Assembly: GCA_032054765.1 (NCBI GenBank)
Contig: DAMBSC010000008.1
Coordinates: forward strand, 62,001-126,000
Origin: DFXE01 sp032054765
GTDB taxonomy: Bacteria; Bacteroidota; Bacteroidia; Bacteroidales; Tannerellaceae
Direction of reading: 5' to 3'
Length of the DNA: 64,000 bases
Positions 45,901 to 54,158 of the stretch are shown here, one piece after another; position 1 is the first letter of the stretch, and each line of letters begins with the position of its first letter. Under the pieces are notes generated by a model. That model saw only the letters and a program-made list of their open reading frames with translations, was not told the DNA's origin and searched no databases. A program made the translations under genes and the position numbers.

Positions 45901-48900
45901 CTCATTTTGAGTTCCTTTATTGATTACTCGTTTGAAAGAATAACTCAATCTGTCAATAGCGTGTTTACCCTCTGCCTTCGTTGGAGTAGTCAAATCCGGA
46001 TTAATTTTAAACGGATCATACATAAACTGGTTCCACACAGGCAAAGCAGGTGCAAATTTATCTGTTGCAGCTCCAACCCCATACAAAAATCCATAATAAT
46101 GATCACCACTACTTGAATAACCAATCACTACCATTTCAGCAGAAGCATCATTATCAATGTCGGCTATAACAGGTAATTCAAAACCCGTATATGATCCGAC
46201 TGTGGCTTTTAACAGGACAACATCACCAACAGGCTCATTCAACGGAATATGTGGTTTAGAGGCTTTAATTATTCGTAAAGATTCTTCATCTCTATAACAA
46301 ATCTCCATGGTTCCATCATTATCAAAATCGAACATAGTAAAACCTGTATTTCTAGATCTATCACTATGTTCCAGCACAAATGATAACTTTAGTCTTTCTC
46401 CTCTAGAAACACCTGGTGTTAAATCATATGTAAGACCGGCTATTGCATAATTTGAAGTTACTCCTGTAGTAGGAAAACTAAATCCTTCTCCTGTAAGATT
46501 AGGATGAGTTTTAAGATTATTAAATGTCAATGCTCCTGACAATACTGCCATTTCCGGTAAATAATACTCTTTCCCATCACTTCCTATTTGGGATTTTCCA
46601 TCAATATCACCTATATATATATAGGAGTTACTACCAGCAAGACCATCCGGCATGCCAAATTGGACATCAGCCATAATATAGGGAGCTATATCAGAAACCG
46701 GTCTTTTAATTGGTTTACCATCAATCCCCAATACAGGTATTCCGTCACCATCATAAGATGTCATTTCAAAAAATCCGGGATTCCATACTATCAATCTCAA
46801 AGTCGAAGAATTGACTCTTTTCAATACAACAATATCAGGAATTCCGTCTCCATTAATATCAGCAACACCGGTTCGCCCATCCGGTACGATAATATTACTA
46901 GCATCTCTTACAATATATTTCGTATATTCAAAAGTACCATCAGCCTTCTTATTAAGTTTATACACTTTACCTCCGGCTATTAAATCATACGTACCATCGA
47001 AATCCACATCATAAATATAACTGAAATTCACATACTTATCATCGCCATTACCTCCTGAGTCATATCCCACATAAGGTGTATTCTCTCCAGTACCCCCATC
47101 TTCAATTGTCAACAATAATCTTCCATTATTACTAGGATTAGCATCGAATATTCTATTATAGACAACAATTTCCGCCATTCCATCCCCATCAAGATCTACT
47201 ACTTGTGGAATAGGCTTATTATAACTACTTGAAAGAGATGTATAATTACCTGAAGAAATCCAATTTGTTGATAATGAATAATTTTCCGTACCATATTGAT
47301 CTTTAGAATATACTATATTATATGAAGCTACTTTTCTCCCATTAGGAGAGCCTGCAGCAAACGCTACAATAAGTTCTACACGGCCATCTCCGTTTGAATC
47401 AATCAACGACAATGCTGAGGGCGATTGATGAGAACCGCTTCCTGAATATGACCCTCCTTCTGGATAAGCAATACGTGATATTCGTTTTCCTGTTTGTCCA
47501 TTAAAAATATCAATTCCATGAGAAGAACCTCCACCACTACTCGATGTAGTTGCCGAAGCAACAATCTCGGGATATCCATCACCATTCAAATCACCGACTA
47601 AAGGAATTGTAAAACCATCCAATGCATTACTATTTGCAAAAGTACTACTTGTTGTCTCTCCATTTGTTTTACCTGTAAATCTAAATGACGATTCAAAATT
47701 TACCCTACCCATAAAATCAAAACAAGTTTGGGAATAATCATCGGAATTAGTATATCCAGGTGGTAATACAGTAGGAGGAGTATAAGTAGCTATATCATAA
47801 ACAAATGTTTTGACTGTAAATGTTTCTGTATGAGAAAAGCCAAACTCATCTGCTGCAGTGATAGTAACAGTAAATTCATCCGTAGCATTGGTTGCTGTAC
47901 TGAGTGGAGTAAATGTTACAATAGGTAAACCTGTCTTATCAATCAAACCATTGGATAAAGAAGAAGCCGTTGTTGAAAAAGTAGTATTATTCCTGTTCAC
48001 TCCACTCGGATATTGTTCTATAAACAAAGACAGATCTGAACTTACCAATTCCGGACGGGAAGGTGTTCCGTTGGAATTATAAATAGATGAAATTGCCCTG
48101 GTAGAAGCGATCTTAAATTTCTGTAGATCGACTGCCCCTATCGAAATATTATCAGGTCTTATACGTCCAGTCTGGTCATATTTCAAAAGATTACTTACAT
48201 TAAATCCTAACTCACCAGACAAACCGCTCAATGTTCCTCCTTTACCAAGAATTACATCTGTAGATGTATAATTTAGCAAATCATGTATTTGCTTTCCAGG
48301 TAAAGTACTGCTGCTTAAAGTCGTATTAAACTGCTGTCCGAAAGCTGTTGTAATATTTGTATTACTATTATTTCCTGTTGTGTGAATATAAATATTCCCT
48401 CCTGAAGGAGCTATATTACGAACAAAAACAGTATTCGCAATGGAGGTAGAGGCTGCTGTTAGTGCAGAAGTTCCCGCAAGAAGATTATTTATTGCCAACT
48501 TCGTGCCCGTCACATTTAAAGCATATATATTCCCCGAATTATATAGAGTGTTATTAAAAACCAACATTTTTATTGAACCTGCTGCTCCTCCCATATAAAT
48601 ACAGGCACCATCACCTGATGATCTGACTGTATTGTTTGAAAACGTATTATTATAAACCATACAGACCTCTCCATTCTGCGGAGCATTTTCCATATATATT
48701 AAACGTTCATATATATCATTATTAATAAAAGAATTTCCTACGATCTCCATTTTATCATAGTATCGTTTATCAATCATATAATGATATCTACAGTTTTTTA
48801 TCGTACTATTTTTCAAATAGAACTGATGATTATCCGCTATATACATCATTCTATGCACAGTACTCAAAGAAGTGGCGCCAAAACCGCAATGATCTATTAT

Positions 48901-49413
48901 GACATTATCCAATGTCAATGTTTGATAAGTCGTTTGATAATCGAACAATTGTTGATCTGAGGTAGAATTATTATAAAAATGTTGAATAGTGACATTCTTG
49001 ATTGTTAAGCTACTCGGGTTACTTGAAGATCCAGAACGAGGTAATCGTATAAACTGATTAATTCCATTACCACTACTTCCCCCTCCGTCAAAAAGAACAT
49101 CACCAGTAGAATTGGGAGTTCTATCGAAGGTAACTTTATAACCCTGAGAACCGGATGCTGTACTAAAAACAAAACGAGAACTCATATTATATGTACCCGG
49201 AGCAAAATACACTTTTATCGTACTATTATTTCCAATGGCAAGAGATGATAGTGTCGATTGTATCTGGGTAAATGACATGGGTGAATTCGCAGAACTACCA
49301 TTACCTCCACCACTGGTCGATACATAGTATACCGTTTGCGCCTCTACATTTGTAAAGCCGAAGGTCAGTAGAACCAAAAGTATAAATAATATTTTATTGT
49401 AGACTTTTTTCAT
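42907..49413 (-). CDS. giant T9SS surface protein with beta-helix and FG-GAP-like repeats
   Basis: 2168 residues from ATG 49413 (signal peptide about 1-26); the frame opens at 49428. Order: a right-handed beta-helix like polysaccharide lyases (about 30-430, NVTIQHFYNNST to IANTVFVRN), a cadherin-like domain (about 480-540), then at least seven DxNxDGxxD-type calcium-binding repeats (VGDLNGDGYPEIVAS, IDSNGDGRVELIVAF, VDLDGDGMAEIVVYN, ADINGDGIPDIVVLK, FDFDNDGTMEICY, ADIDNDASAEMVVIG) forming an FG-GAP/VCBS-like propeller (about 600-1130). A long Thr-rich region precedes the C-terminal type A sorting domain. It probably is a surface adhesin; no catalytic set is evident. Confidence 0.78.
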   Translation of the reverse strand: MKKVYNKILFILLVLLTFGFTNVEAQTVYYVSTSGGGNGSSANSPMSFTQIQSTLSSLAIGNNSTIKVYFAPGTYNMSSRFVFSTASGSQGYKVTFDRTPNSTGDVLFDGGGSSGNGINQFIRLPRSGSSSNPSSLTIKNVTIQHFYNNSTSDQQLFDYQTTYQTLTLDNVIIDHCGFGATSLSTVHRMMYIADNHQFYLKNSTIKNCRYHYMIDKRYYDKMEIVGNSFINNDIYERLIYMENAPQNGEVCMVYNNTFSNNTVRSSGDGACIYMGGAAGSIKMLVFNNTLYNSGNIYALNVTGTKLAINNLLAGTSALTAASTSIANTVFVRNIAPSGGNIYIHTTGNNSNTNITTAFGQQFNTTLSSSTLPGKQIHDLLNYTSTDVILGKGGTLSGLSGELGFNVSNLLKYDQTGRIRPDNISIGAVDLQKFKIASTRAISSIYNSNGTPSRPELVSSDLSLFIEQYPSGVNRNNTTFSTTASSLSNGLIDKTGLPIVTFTPLSTATNATDEFTVTITAADEFGFSHTETFTVKTFVYDIATYTPPTVLPPGYTNSDDYSQTCFDFMGRVNFESSFRFTGKTNGETTSSTFANSNALDGFTIPLVGDLNGDGYPEIVASATTSSSGGGSSHGIDIFNGQTGKRISRIAYPEGGSYSGSGSHQSPSALSLIDSNGDGRVELIVAFAAGSPNGRKVASYNIVYSKDQYGTENYSLSTNWISSGNYTSLSSSYNKPIPQVVDLDGDGMAEIVVYNRIFDANPSNNGRLLLTIEDGGTGENTPYVGYDSGGNGDDKYVNFSYIYDVDFDGTYDLIAGGKVYKLNKKADGTFEYTKYIVRDASNIIVPDGRTGVADINGDGIPDIVVLKRVNSSTLRLIVWNPGFFEMTSYDGDGIPVLGIDGKPIKRPVSDIAPYIMADVQFGMPDGLAGSNSYIYIGDIDGKSQIGSDGKEYYLPEMAVLSGALTFNNLKTHPNLTGEGFSFPTTGVTSNYAIAGLTYDLTPGVSRGERLKLSFVLEHSDRSRNTGFTMFDFDNDGTMEICYRDEESLRIIKASKPHIPLNEPVGDVVLLKATVGSYTGFELPVIADIDNDASAEMVVIGYSSSGDHYYGFLYGVGAATDKFAPALPVWNQFMYDPFKINPDLTTPTKAEGKHAIDRLSYSFKRVINKGTQNERTIEYNPYNGTLVQATKFMMAPDYSYGHIYDPIVFLTEGYLIDNNHTDINKRPVLTGSDGNITISVTIGNKETALTDLALNTPVAIYKNGVVSEANYIGTRILSDFIYHGTSTNVNAVIKANSAGTTDEEKRISITLTGAEAKADGVYVLRLGDSSNSDSGSWEWRYGLNSETKGQPDPDRGIGVASRQFRDCDWGDQTIKAAKPNIFPDAATVQAYNNVVIDIFNNDILPDSYFATSGANPWKITTNTSDQTLNTFTIMQQPKAGTISISGVRRDMRITYQNTETDNLVNAVDSFIYRAIFDDISLSPTKQVRETTVYIYILQGRTGFVTCSSSHLVQLEEIPSGNINFQWYKADETTFLEEASTRTINFGSATGNVDSVYMIEPRIDLVFRDTHFRGVSFPKGRLTVKKGEGNTTLTLKWKGTESTGWYNPNNWVEVRNGVEAPTQFTPTACTNVIIPSGATYYPMLTSASECQKIELGDRAMIAGIHYLTYDDASVEIKLTAKERDRFVMMSAPLMKTYTGDYHYYNNSTYYWGDVYMNYFQLKNPDVGSGSAESNKFTATFGYVGDELTLGKAFNLRVENSTINKEQSFKFPMKYESYTIINSNGSTEIITPFDRLKSSGEVIGRFITYEKDLTVKNSSNPVYDIPVENDVAGSGLVQIVNPYMAYLDMTSFLAANNSILTNSYAVWNGQITTGFTQIGQFGDKTSFRYSISNMPSGSATRYIAPLQSFFVQKTGTAKIATVRMSPAWTTTMQENPYVLRSSDDEAETNILRIKATQGDNNSYAVLFYHSQAKPSFDSSEDMHKLFYDEIPLEVYTYTSSKSEELAINANSNFAGQDTDLGLKVKDVGQVTLDFSGMGTFGHDVYLIDKELKGKDQIIPITNSNSTYTFIVSKPNTELNDRFSLRMTYNGIGLGTDDAEQATDYSVSTQDGYIYIQSGLTPVTNVQVYSINGALVHTTNAMSNYFKIAVERQQVYIVKLKIGDEYKIQKVYVK

Positions 49414-49485
49414 TGCTATATATATCAATTATCTATTGTTATCATTTTAAAGATTCTTTTGGAAAAAGGATTCTTTCTTTCAAAA

Positions 49486-51762
49486 TTACCGCTTCACATC
49501 CCTTACACACCGTACCGGATATCCATTGGCTCTGAATGTCTGGCTATCATTGCCGTTAAACAGATAAGCTGATGTACCACGTGAAGAGGCTCCCCATACA
49601 GCATAGCCGTTATTTATAAGGTCACCGGTTGACAAATCCAGATATCCGGCCGCAGACAATGTTATACCGTTTTTAGATGAACCGGTAAAGCCTTCCCAAG
49701 CCTGGTCGATAGGTACACGCCAGCCAAATGGACAAGGATCATAGTCACCTTTGTCTCCATCTATCTTTGTCCATAAATTGTTATTCTGAGCCGTTCCTAT
49801 CCAATCGAAAGGAGTAGTGTTTGTTGTATAAAATACAGACGGAGAAGCTATAGACATTCCTAAATTGTTTGTACCGGATACGTTGGATATTGTAAAATGC
49901 CCTGGAGCAAACGGGTCTTTACGTCCCCACTGATAAAACAATCCTCCCATGTTAGCAGTAGAAGTACCCAGGTTGCGGTCCATAAAGATATATCCATTGT
50001 TAGAGCGCTGGGTAGCCTCAGGATCATCTGATGTAACCCACACATGCCAACTCCATATTAATCTGTCCCCGGCAATACCTCCTACCATACCGGGACCACC
50101 ATCTTGCATCAATCCAATTACTACATTACCTGTAACCCCACTGGGAGGTGTATACGTTAGAATATCCCCTGAAATAGTAAAAGTACCCGGTGCTCCGGTC
50201 CAGTCTGTCCATATCTCAAGCTCGTCTTTAATGCTTGCAGGGATAGGTACTCTGGCTGATTTTATAGGTATTTGAATAGAAGAAGCACTCGAACGCTTTA
50301 ACATATAACTGTTAGATCCTTCTATCTGGATCACTTTGATATCCTGACTGAGGGTACCGGCTGAAAGACGTATTGTATATTCTTTAGGTGTACCGGTTGT
50401 GTTTTGTGTTAAATTGGCAGTAACTGTACTCAAAAGGTTTCCATTACCAGATGAGTTCGTTAAAGTCACATCTGCAGAAGTAGCTTTCCAACCACCCGGA
50501 TAATCTGTAAATACAGGAATCCTGATATGGTGATTCCAATCCACTTTTATCTCCTTGGCCGAGAACCCGAGATAGTATTGTTCATTGGTAATAATTTCAT
50601 TAATTTCACTACCATCTACATTAAATATAACATTCGGGTTATTTATGGTAGGTTCTGAGTCGAACGCTTCTCCCCATGTAGAGAATCCCGCAGCTCGCGC
50701 TCCGATAATATTGATCTGGTAACTATGATTCCTTATCAAAGGAATATATTTTCCATCATTTGTGAAATCAATTCGATAATAAGTAGGTTGACCATAATAC
50801 TGAGCCTTTATAATAAGAAAAGCAGGCTTATTTCCGGAAGGAGAATCGAGAATATCCGATTCCGGAGCATAAATCGTACGCACCATATTATCTGTTTCCA
50901 CAGATCTAAATGTATATTTTGCAAAAGCTTTTTTAGCTGTAGTGACCGGATTGGGTAGATATACTTTTGACTTTGCAGCACTATCTGCTGTTAAAAGATA
51001 TTTTTCATGCGGCATAATGGTCCCACTAGAATTTGCCTTACAAAGATATACACTGTCTATGGCAGTTATACTTCCAAAACCCAAAGCCGGATCTTTCATC
51101 CCATTTATATTAAGACCTACATCGATTCTGGCAACCGCGCGGATCATATTTATTTCAATCGTATTTATAAGTGGTTTATTGGAATGGTGAAATTTATAGT
51201 GTGTGTATGTGCCCGCCATCTGCCCCCACATAGGAAAACCGGAATCTGTAGTAGCAATCAGATTATCTTTCATCAAACGACTTCCATCGAATGTAAGTTT
51301 GTTTACAGCATCTTGCAGACTTTTATTAGTTGCTGTATCAGCAGAAGTCAATAATCCATCTGGTAAATTAGCTAAAAGAATAAAACGTTGTTCTTTTTCC
51401 ATATTCTTCACCTTGATTTTGGCGGTCTTGGTATCTCCTGCAACACCACCCGGAGAAGTTGTAGTTGCAATCTGTGAAGCAGGTACTTTTATACTATAAG
51501 CAAATGTATCCTTTAATAAGTTATAGGAAGCTGTGGGAAGGTCTGCTTTTGTATATACCAAAATTACCAAATCTCCTACCCTGTTTTCTTCTGCAGGAGA
51601 GAAAGCTTTTGTCTGGGCTGAGGACTGTGGGAATCTCAACATCAATGTTGTTAAGTCATCATCAGGCACTGGGTTTGGCGGCTCTGGCTCGATGCGATCT
51701 TCACTTGTACAAGCCCCCAATATTAGCAAACCTAAAAGTATATATATATTCCACCTTTTCAT
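49486..51762 (-). CDS. fimbrillin-family lipoprotein with major-paralogous domain
   Basis: A 758-residue lipoprotein with lipobox LGAC (Cys18). An N-terminal fimbrillin-like region (LMLRFPQSSAQTKAF, RVGDLVILVYTKADL, VARIDVGLNIN) precedes a BACON-like domain (about 390-480). The C-terminal third is a FISUMP-type domain: WSWHVWVTSDDPEATQ, YIFMDRNLGTSTAN, LFYQWGRKDPFAPG, DYDPCPFGWRVP, NGYPVRCVRDVKR. In Mfa/FimA operons such proteins serve as accessory or tip subunits, which is a reasonable guess here. Confidence 0.8.
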   Translation of the reverse strand: MKRWNIYILLGLLILGACTSEDRIEPEPPNPVPDDDLTTLMLRFPQSSAQTKAFSPAEENRVGDLVILVYTKADLPTASYNLLKDTFAYSIKVPASQIATTTSPGGVAGDTKTAKIKVKNMEKEQRFILLANLPDGLLTSADTATNKSLQDAVNKLTFDGSRLMKDNLIATTDSGFPMWGQMAGTYTHYKFHHSNKPLINTIEINMIRAVARIDVGLNINGMKDPALGFGSITAIDSVYLCKANSSGTIMPHEKYLLTADSAAKSKVYLPNPVTTAKKAFAKYTFRSVETDNMVRTIYAPESDILDSPSGNKPAFLIIKAQYYGQPTYYRIDFTNDGKYIPLIRNHSYQINIIGARAAGFSTWGEAFDSEPTINNPNVIFNVDGSEINEIITNEQYYLGFSAKEIKVDWNHHIRIPVFTDYPGGWKATSADVTLTNSSGNGNLLSTVTANLTQNTTGTPKEYTIRLSAGTLSQDIKVIQIEGSNSYMLKRSSASSIQIPIKSARVPIPASIKDELEIWTDWTGAPGTFTISGDILTYTPPSGVTGNVVIGLMQDGGPGMVGGIAGDRLIWSWHVWVTSDDPEATQRSNNGYIFMDRNLGTSTANMGGLFYQWGRKDPFAPGHFTISNVSGTNNLGMSIASPSVFYTTNTTPFDWIGTAQNNNLWTKIDGDKGDYDPCPFGWRVPIDQAWEGFTGSSKNGITLSAAGYLDLSTGDLINNGYAVWGASSRGTSAYLFNGNDSQTFRANGYPVRCVRDVKR

Positions 51763-51802
51763 TATATATTATTTCTTTTTGTTCTCAATCATATTCTGAT
51801 AC

Positions 51803-53125
51803 CTATTGAGATATGGTTATCTTTCTTTCCACTTTTCCTGCCTTCACAAATATAACCCAGGGTGAAGAACCACTTGAAATATCAAAGGTTAACTTACTTC
51901 CTCCCTGTCCGGTAATATTTACTCCCGGAGAAGTTGAAGAAGCAGACCATCCATCCGGACAATCAGTAGTAACGTTTATCACTCCATTAAACGGAACTGA
52001 CGCAATCTGAATCTCACTATCCGATACCGAAAGACTGTATTCATCTGGCTTCTTTGGATCAGTGGGAGTCGCATCCCAATCAACAATTTTAGCTATGATA
52101 TCTAAATCAGAACCACTTGTTTCAGTATAGCTTGTAATCTTTACATCGAACATGTAATGTGTATTACGGGTAACTATCACATCCGGTACTGTTTTATTTG
52201 GACCTAGTAGATAATCATTTTTACCATCTGCTATTCCATCACCTACTACCAATTTATATTCACGTTGTGTTTCTGTAGCACCACCGACAAGATTCACAAC
52301 AATAGATAGATACGTATAATAGGTAGTATCTCCCATAATATGTTCAGGTATATAAAAATAAGTACTCCCATTAAATCCTGTTCGATTAGTAGATGGTCCC
52401 GTATAAGGAAAATCATTTGCGACATTGGCATTGGCTCCAGAAAAGAAATCAGTAGTCTGTGTTCCTGTATAATTTTGAAATGGTACTAAATAAGAATGTT
52501 TTGGCATTCGTTTTATTGAAACACTATCTAATTGTATAGGATCGTTCCCATTCTGTAAATCATTATACACACATTCTAAATTCAAAGACACTTTTGAAAA
52601 TATTCTTTTTACAGTACCCAATGGATTATTTAGATCAACTGTTGATCCATTATTTGTGACTATCCCATTTTCGTCAACATAGACATTTTCATATTGCTCA
52701 AACATGGGGATTGTATTCCCGTCAATAATCGGATAAGCAGTATAGAATTGTTTTATTGATTTTAGATCGTTTGAATTACTAATTCCATTCAGATTCCATA
52801 AAGGATCCTCATTACCTATCAGATAAATATTCATATAACCAACCGGAACTTCTACCTTAAATATAATATCAGGAGTTGTTTGTATAGGAACATTTGTATT
52901 AACAATAACATCTTTAGTTCCTGTATTCTTACAAACAATAATACGCCCACTTTTTATTAAATCCTCATTAGCCTCATTAGCCTTAGTGAATGGGATTTCC
53001 AATGTTATCTTTTCTGTTTCTGAGGGTATAGGAATTAACTTCTGTTCTTCAGAAGTACACGACAAAAAGATAGTCATCATTCCAAATGATATCAATAATA
53101 CAAAATATAGTATATACCTGTTCAT
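51803..53125 (-). CDS. fimbrillin-like lipoprotein, probable minor subunit
   Basis: A 440-residue lipoprotein with lipobox FLSC (Cys23). The body has fimbrillin-type strands (KITLEIPFTKANEANEDLIK, IFKVEVPVGYMNIYLIGN, RIFSKVSLNLECVY) and a C-terminal BACON-like beta-sandwich (about 365-440, SEIQIASVPFNGVINVTTDC). It resembles accessory subunits in Mfa-type operons (DUF4906-like) although I cannot name it precisely. It lies 12 bases after the Mfa2-like gene. Confidence 0.65.
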   Translation of the reverse strand: MNRYILYFVLLISFGMMTIFLSCTSEEQKLIPIPSETEKITLEIPFTKANEANEDLIKSGRIIVCKNTGTKDVIVNTNVPIQTTPDIIFKVEVPVGYMNIYLIGNEDPLWNLNGISNSNDLKSIKQFYTAYPIIDGNTIPMFEQYENVYVDENGIVTNNGSTVDLNNPLGTVKRIFSKVSLNLECVYNDLQNGNDPIQLDSVSIKRMPKHSYLVPFQNYTGTQTTDFFSGANANVANDFPYTGPSTNRTGFNGSTYFYIPEHIMGDTTYYTYLSIVVNLVGGATETQREYKLVVGDGIADGKNDYLLGPNKTVPDVIVTRNTHYMFDVKITSYTETSGSDLDIIAKIVDWDATPTDPKKPDEYSLSVSDSEIQIASVPFNGVINVTTDCPDGWSASSTSPGVNITGQGGSKLTFDISSGSSPWVIFVKAGKVERKITISQ

Positions 53126-53137
53126 GTTTTCCCTTTT

Positions 53138-54082
53138 TTAAACGATTCCGCCACCTATTACATATTCCCAATCATCAATTTTGATAGTTGTAGTGCCGTT
53201 GGTTTCCGTGATAATTATTTCTATTTCAAATTCATCTTCTATGTCTAAATCACCTGTTAGTGAGGCTGAAATCAATATTGGAACTAAATCTGTTTGAAGT
53301 ATATCTACAGGAATTTTATCTTCTTCATTACGTGTTATTACAATCTGTGATTGAGTAATATTATTGTTTAATTCCCGCATTACAACAAAATCAGATACTT
53401 TTTCTTTATCTTCGTTGATAGAGGTTTTTGCTATATATTGTAGCCGGTCTGTGCCAGTTATTTCATTATCAAATTTGTAGTCTCCATTGTTGGAAACAAT
53501 AGAACAACTATATGTTGTTTTTGAAGATTTAGTCTCTTCATCATAAGGCATACCTTTTGTTGTTACCTTTATATTATTTGTATTCTTAGTAAGTTCAATC
53601 GTATCACGCTGATTTGCTTTTAAATCAGGGTCAACCTTCAATTGATATAATCCTCCATGATATAAATCACCTGGATGTGTTGATACTATATTTTCAGTAC
53701 GTTTTAATGAGAGTTCAGCTTCACCAAAATTGGTTGTATTATATAACTCATAATCATCACAGATATTCCCCCAGGCGATAAGAGTATAAACACCTGGTAA
53801 TAAATTCAACGCCATAGAGTTTGAATGTAGGCGATCACCTTCAGCAGAATATTCACCTATATAATTACCTCCTGAATCATAAACAAAAAGATTTATCTTA
53901 TTAACATTCGTCGCAAACTTATCTACACCCTCAACATTCTTAGTAAATACAAAATCAATAGTGATCCCACACACAGACAAATCATCCTCCACGCATCCTT
54001 GTAATATAGGAAAGATAAGGAAAGCACTTAGGAACATTGTAATGATCCGTATCTTATTCATTATTTTTGATTTCATTTTCAA
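53138..54082 (-). CDS. FimB/Mfa2-family fimbrial anchor lipoprotein
   Basis: A 314-residue lipoprotein with lipobox LQGC (Cys30) and a family-typical start to the mature part, CVEDDLSVCGITIDFVF, with beta-strands KINLFVYDSGGNYIGEY and MALNLLPGVYTLIAWGN. FimB/Mfa2 proteins anchor the fimbrial shaft to the outer membrane and limit its length. It follows the Mfa1-like gene by 76 bases that include a stable hairpin. An in-frame ATG at 54061 is a plausible alternative start. Confidence 0.82.
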   Translation of the reverse strand: MKMKSKIMNKIRIITMFLSAFLIFPILQGCVEDDLSVCGITIDFVFTKNVEGVDKFATNVNKINLFVYDSGGNYIGEYSAEGDRLHSNSMALNLLPGVYTLIAWGNICDDYELYNTTNFGEAELSLKRTENIVSTHPGDLYHGGLYQLKVDPDLKANQRDTIELTKNTNNIKVTTKGMPYDEETKSSKTTYSCSIVSNNGDYKFDNEITGTDRLQYIAKTSINEDKEKVSDFVVMRELNNNITQSQIVITRNEEDKIPVDILQTDLVPILISASLTGDLDIEDEFEIEIIITETNGTTTIKIDDWEYVIGGGIV

Positions 54083-54117
54083 TATTCTTTATTTGTTGGG
54101 CGGGTTATGTTTTTTAA

Positions 54118-54145
54118 GAAGAGAGGAGAAGAGCCTCCTCCCTTC
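54118..54145 (-). promoter_or_regulatory. intercistronic hairpin between mfa1-like and mfa2-like genes
   Basis: An 11-base stem (54118-54128 with 54135-54145; one G-U wobble on the minus strand) has loop AAGAGC or its complement. No poly-U tract follows on the minus strand. It lies in the 76-base gap after the shaft gene and could cause partial termination or protect the upstream mRNA, so that shaft subunit exceeds anchor subunit. Confidence 0.5.
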
Positions 54146-54158
54146 TATATTTTATTTA

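Noticed and set aside
47403..47585. Antisense and alternate-frame ORFs within the giant T9SS gene and the dnaE gene
   Set aside because: They are frame shadows of long, compositionally normal genes and show no independent family features.
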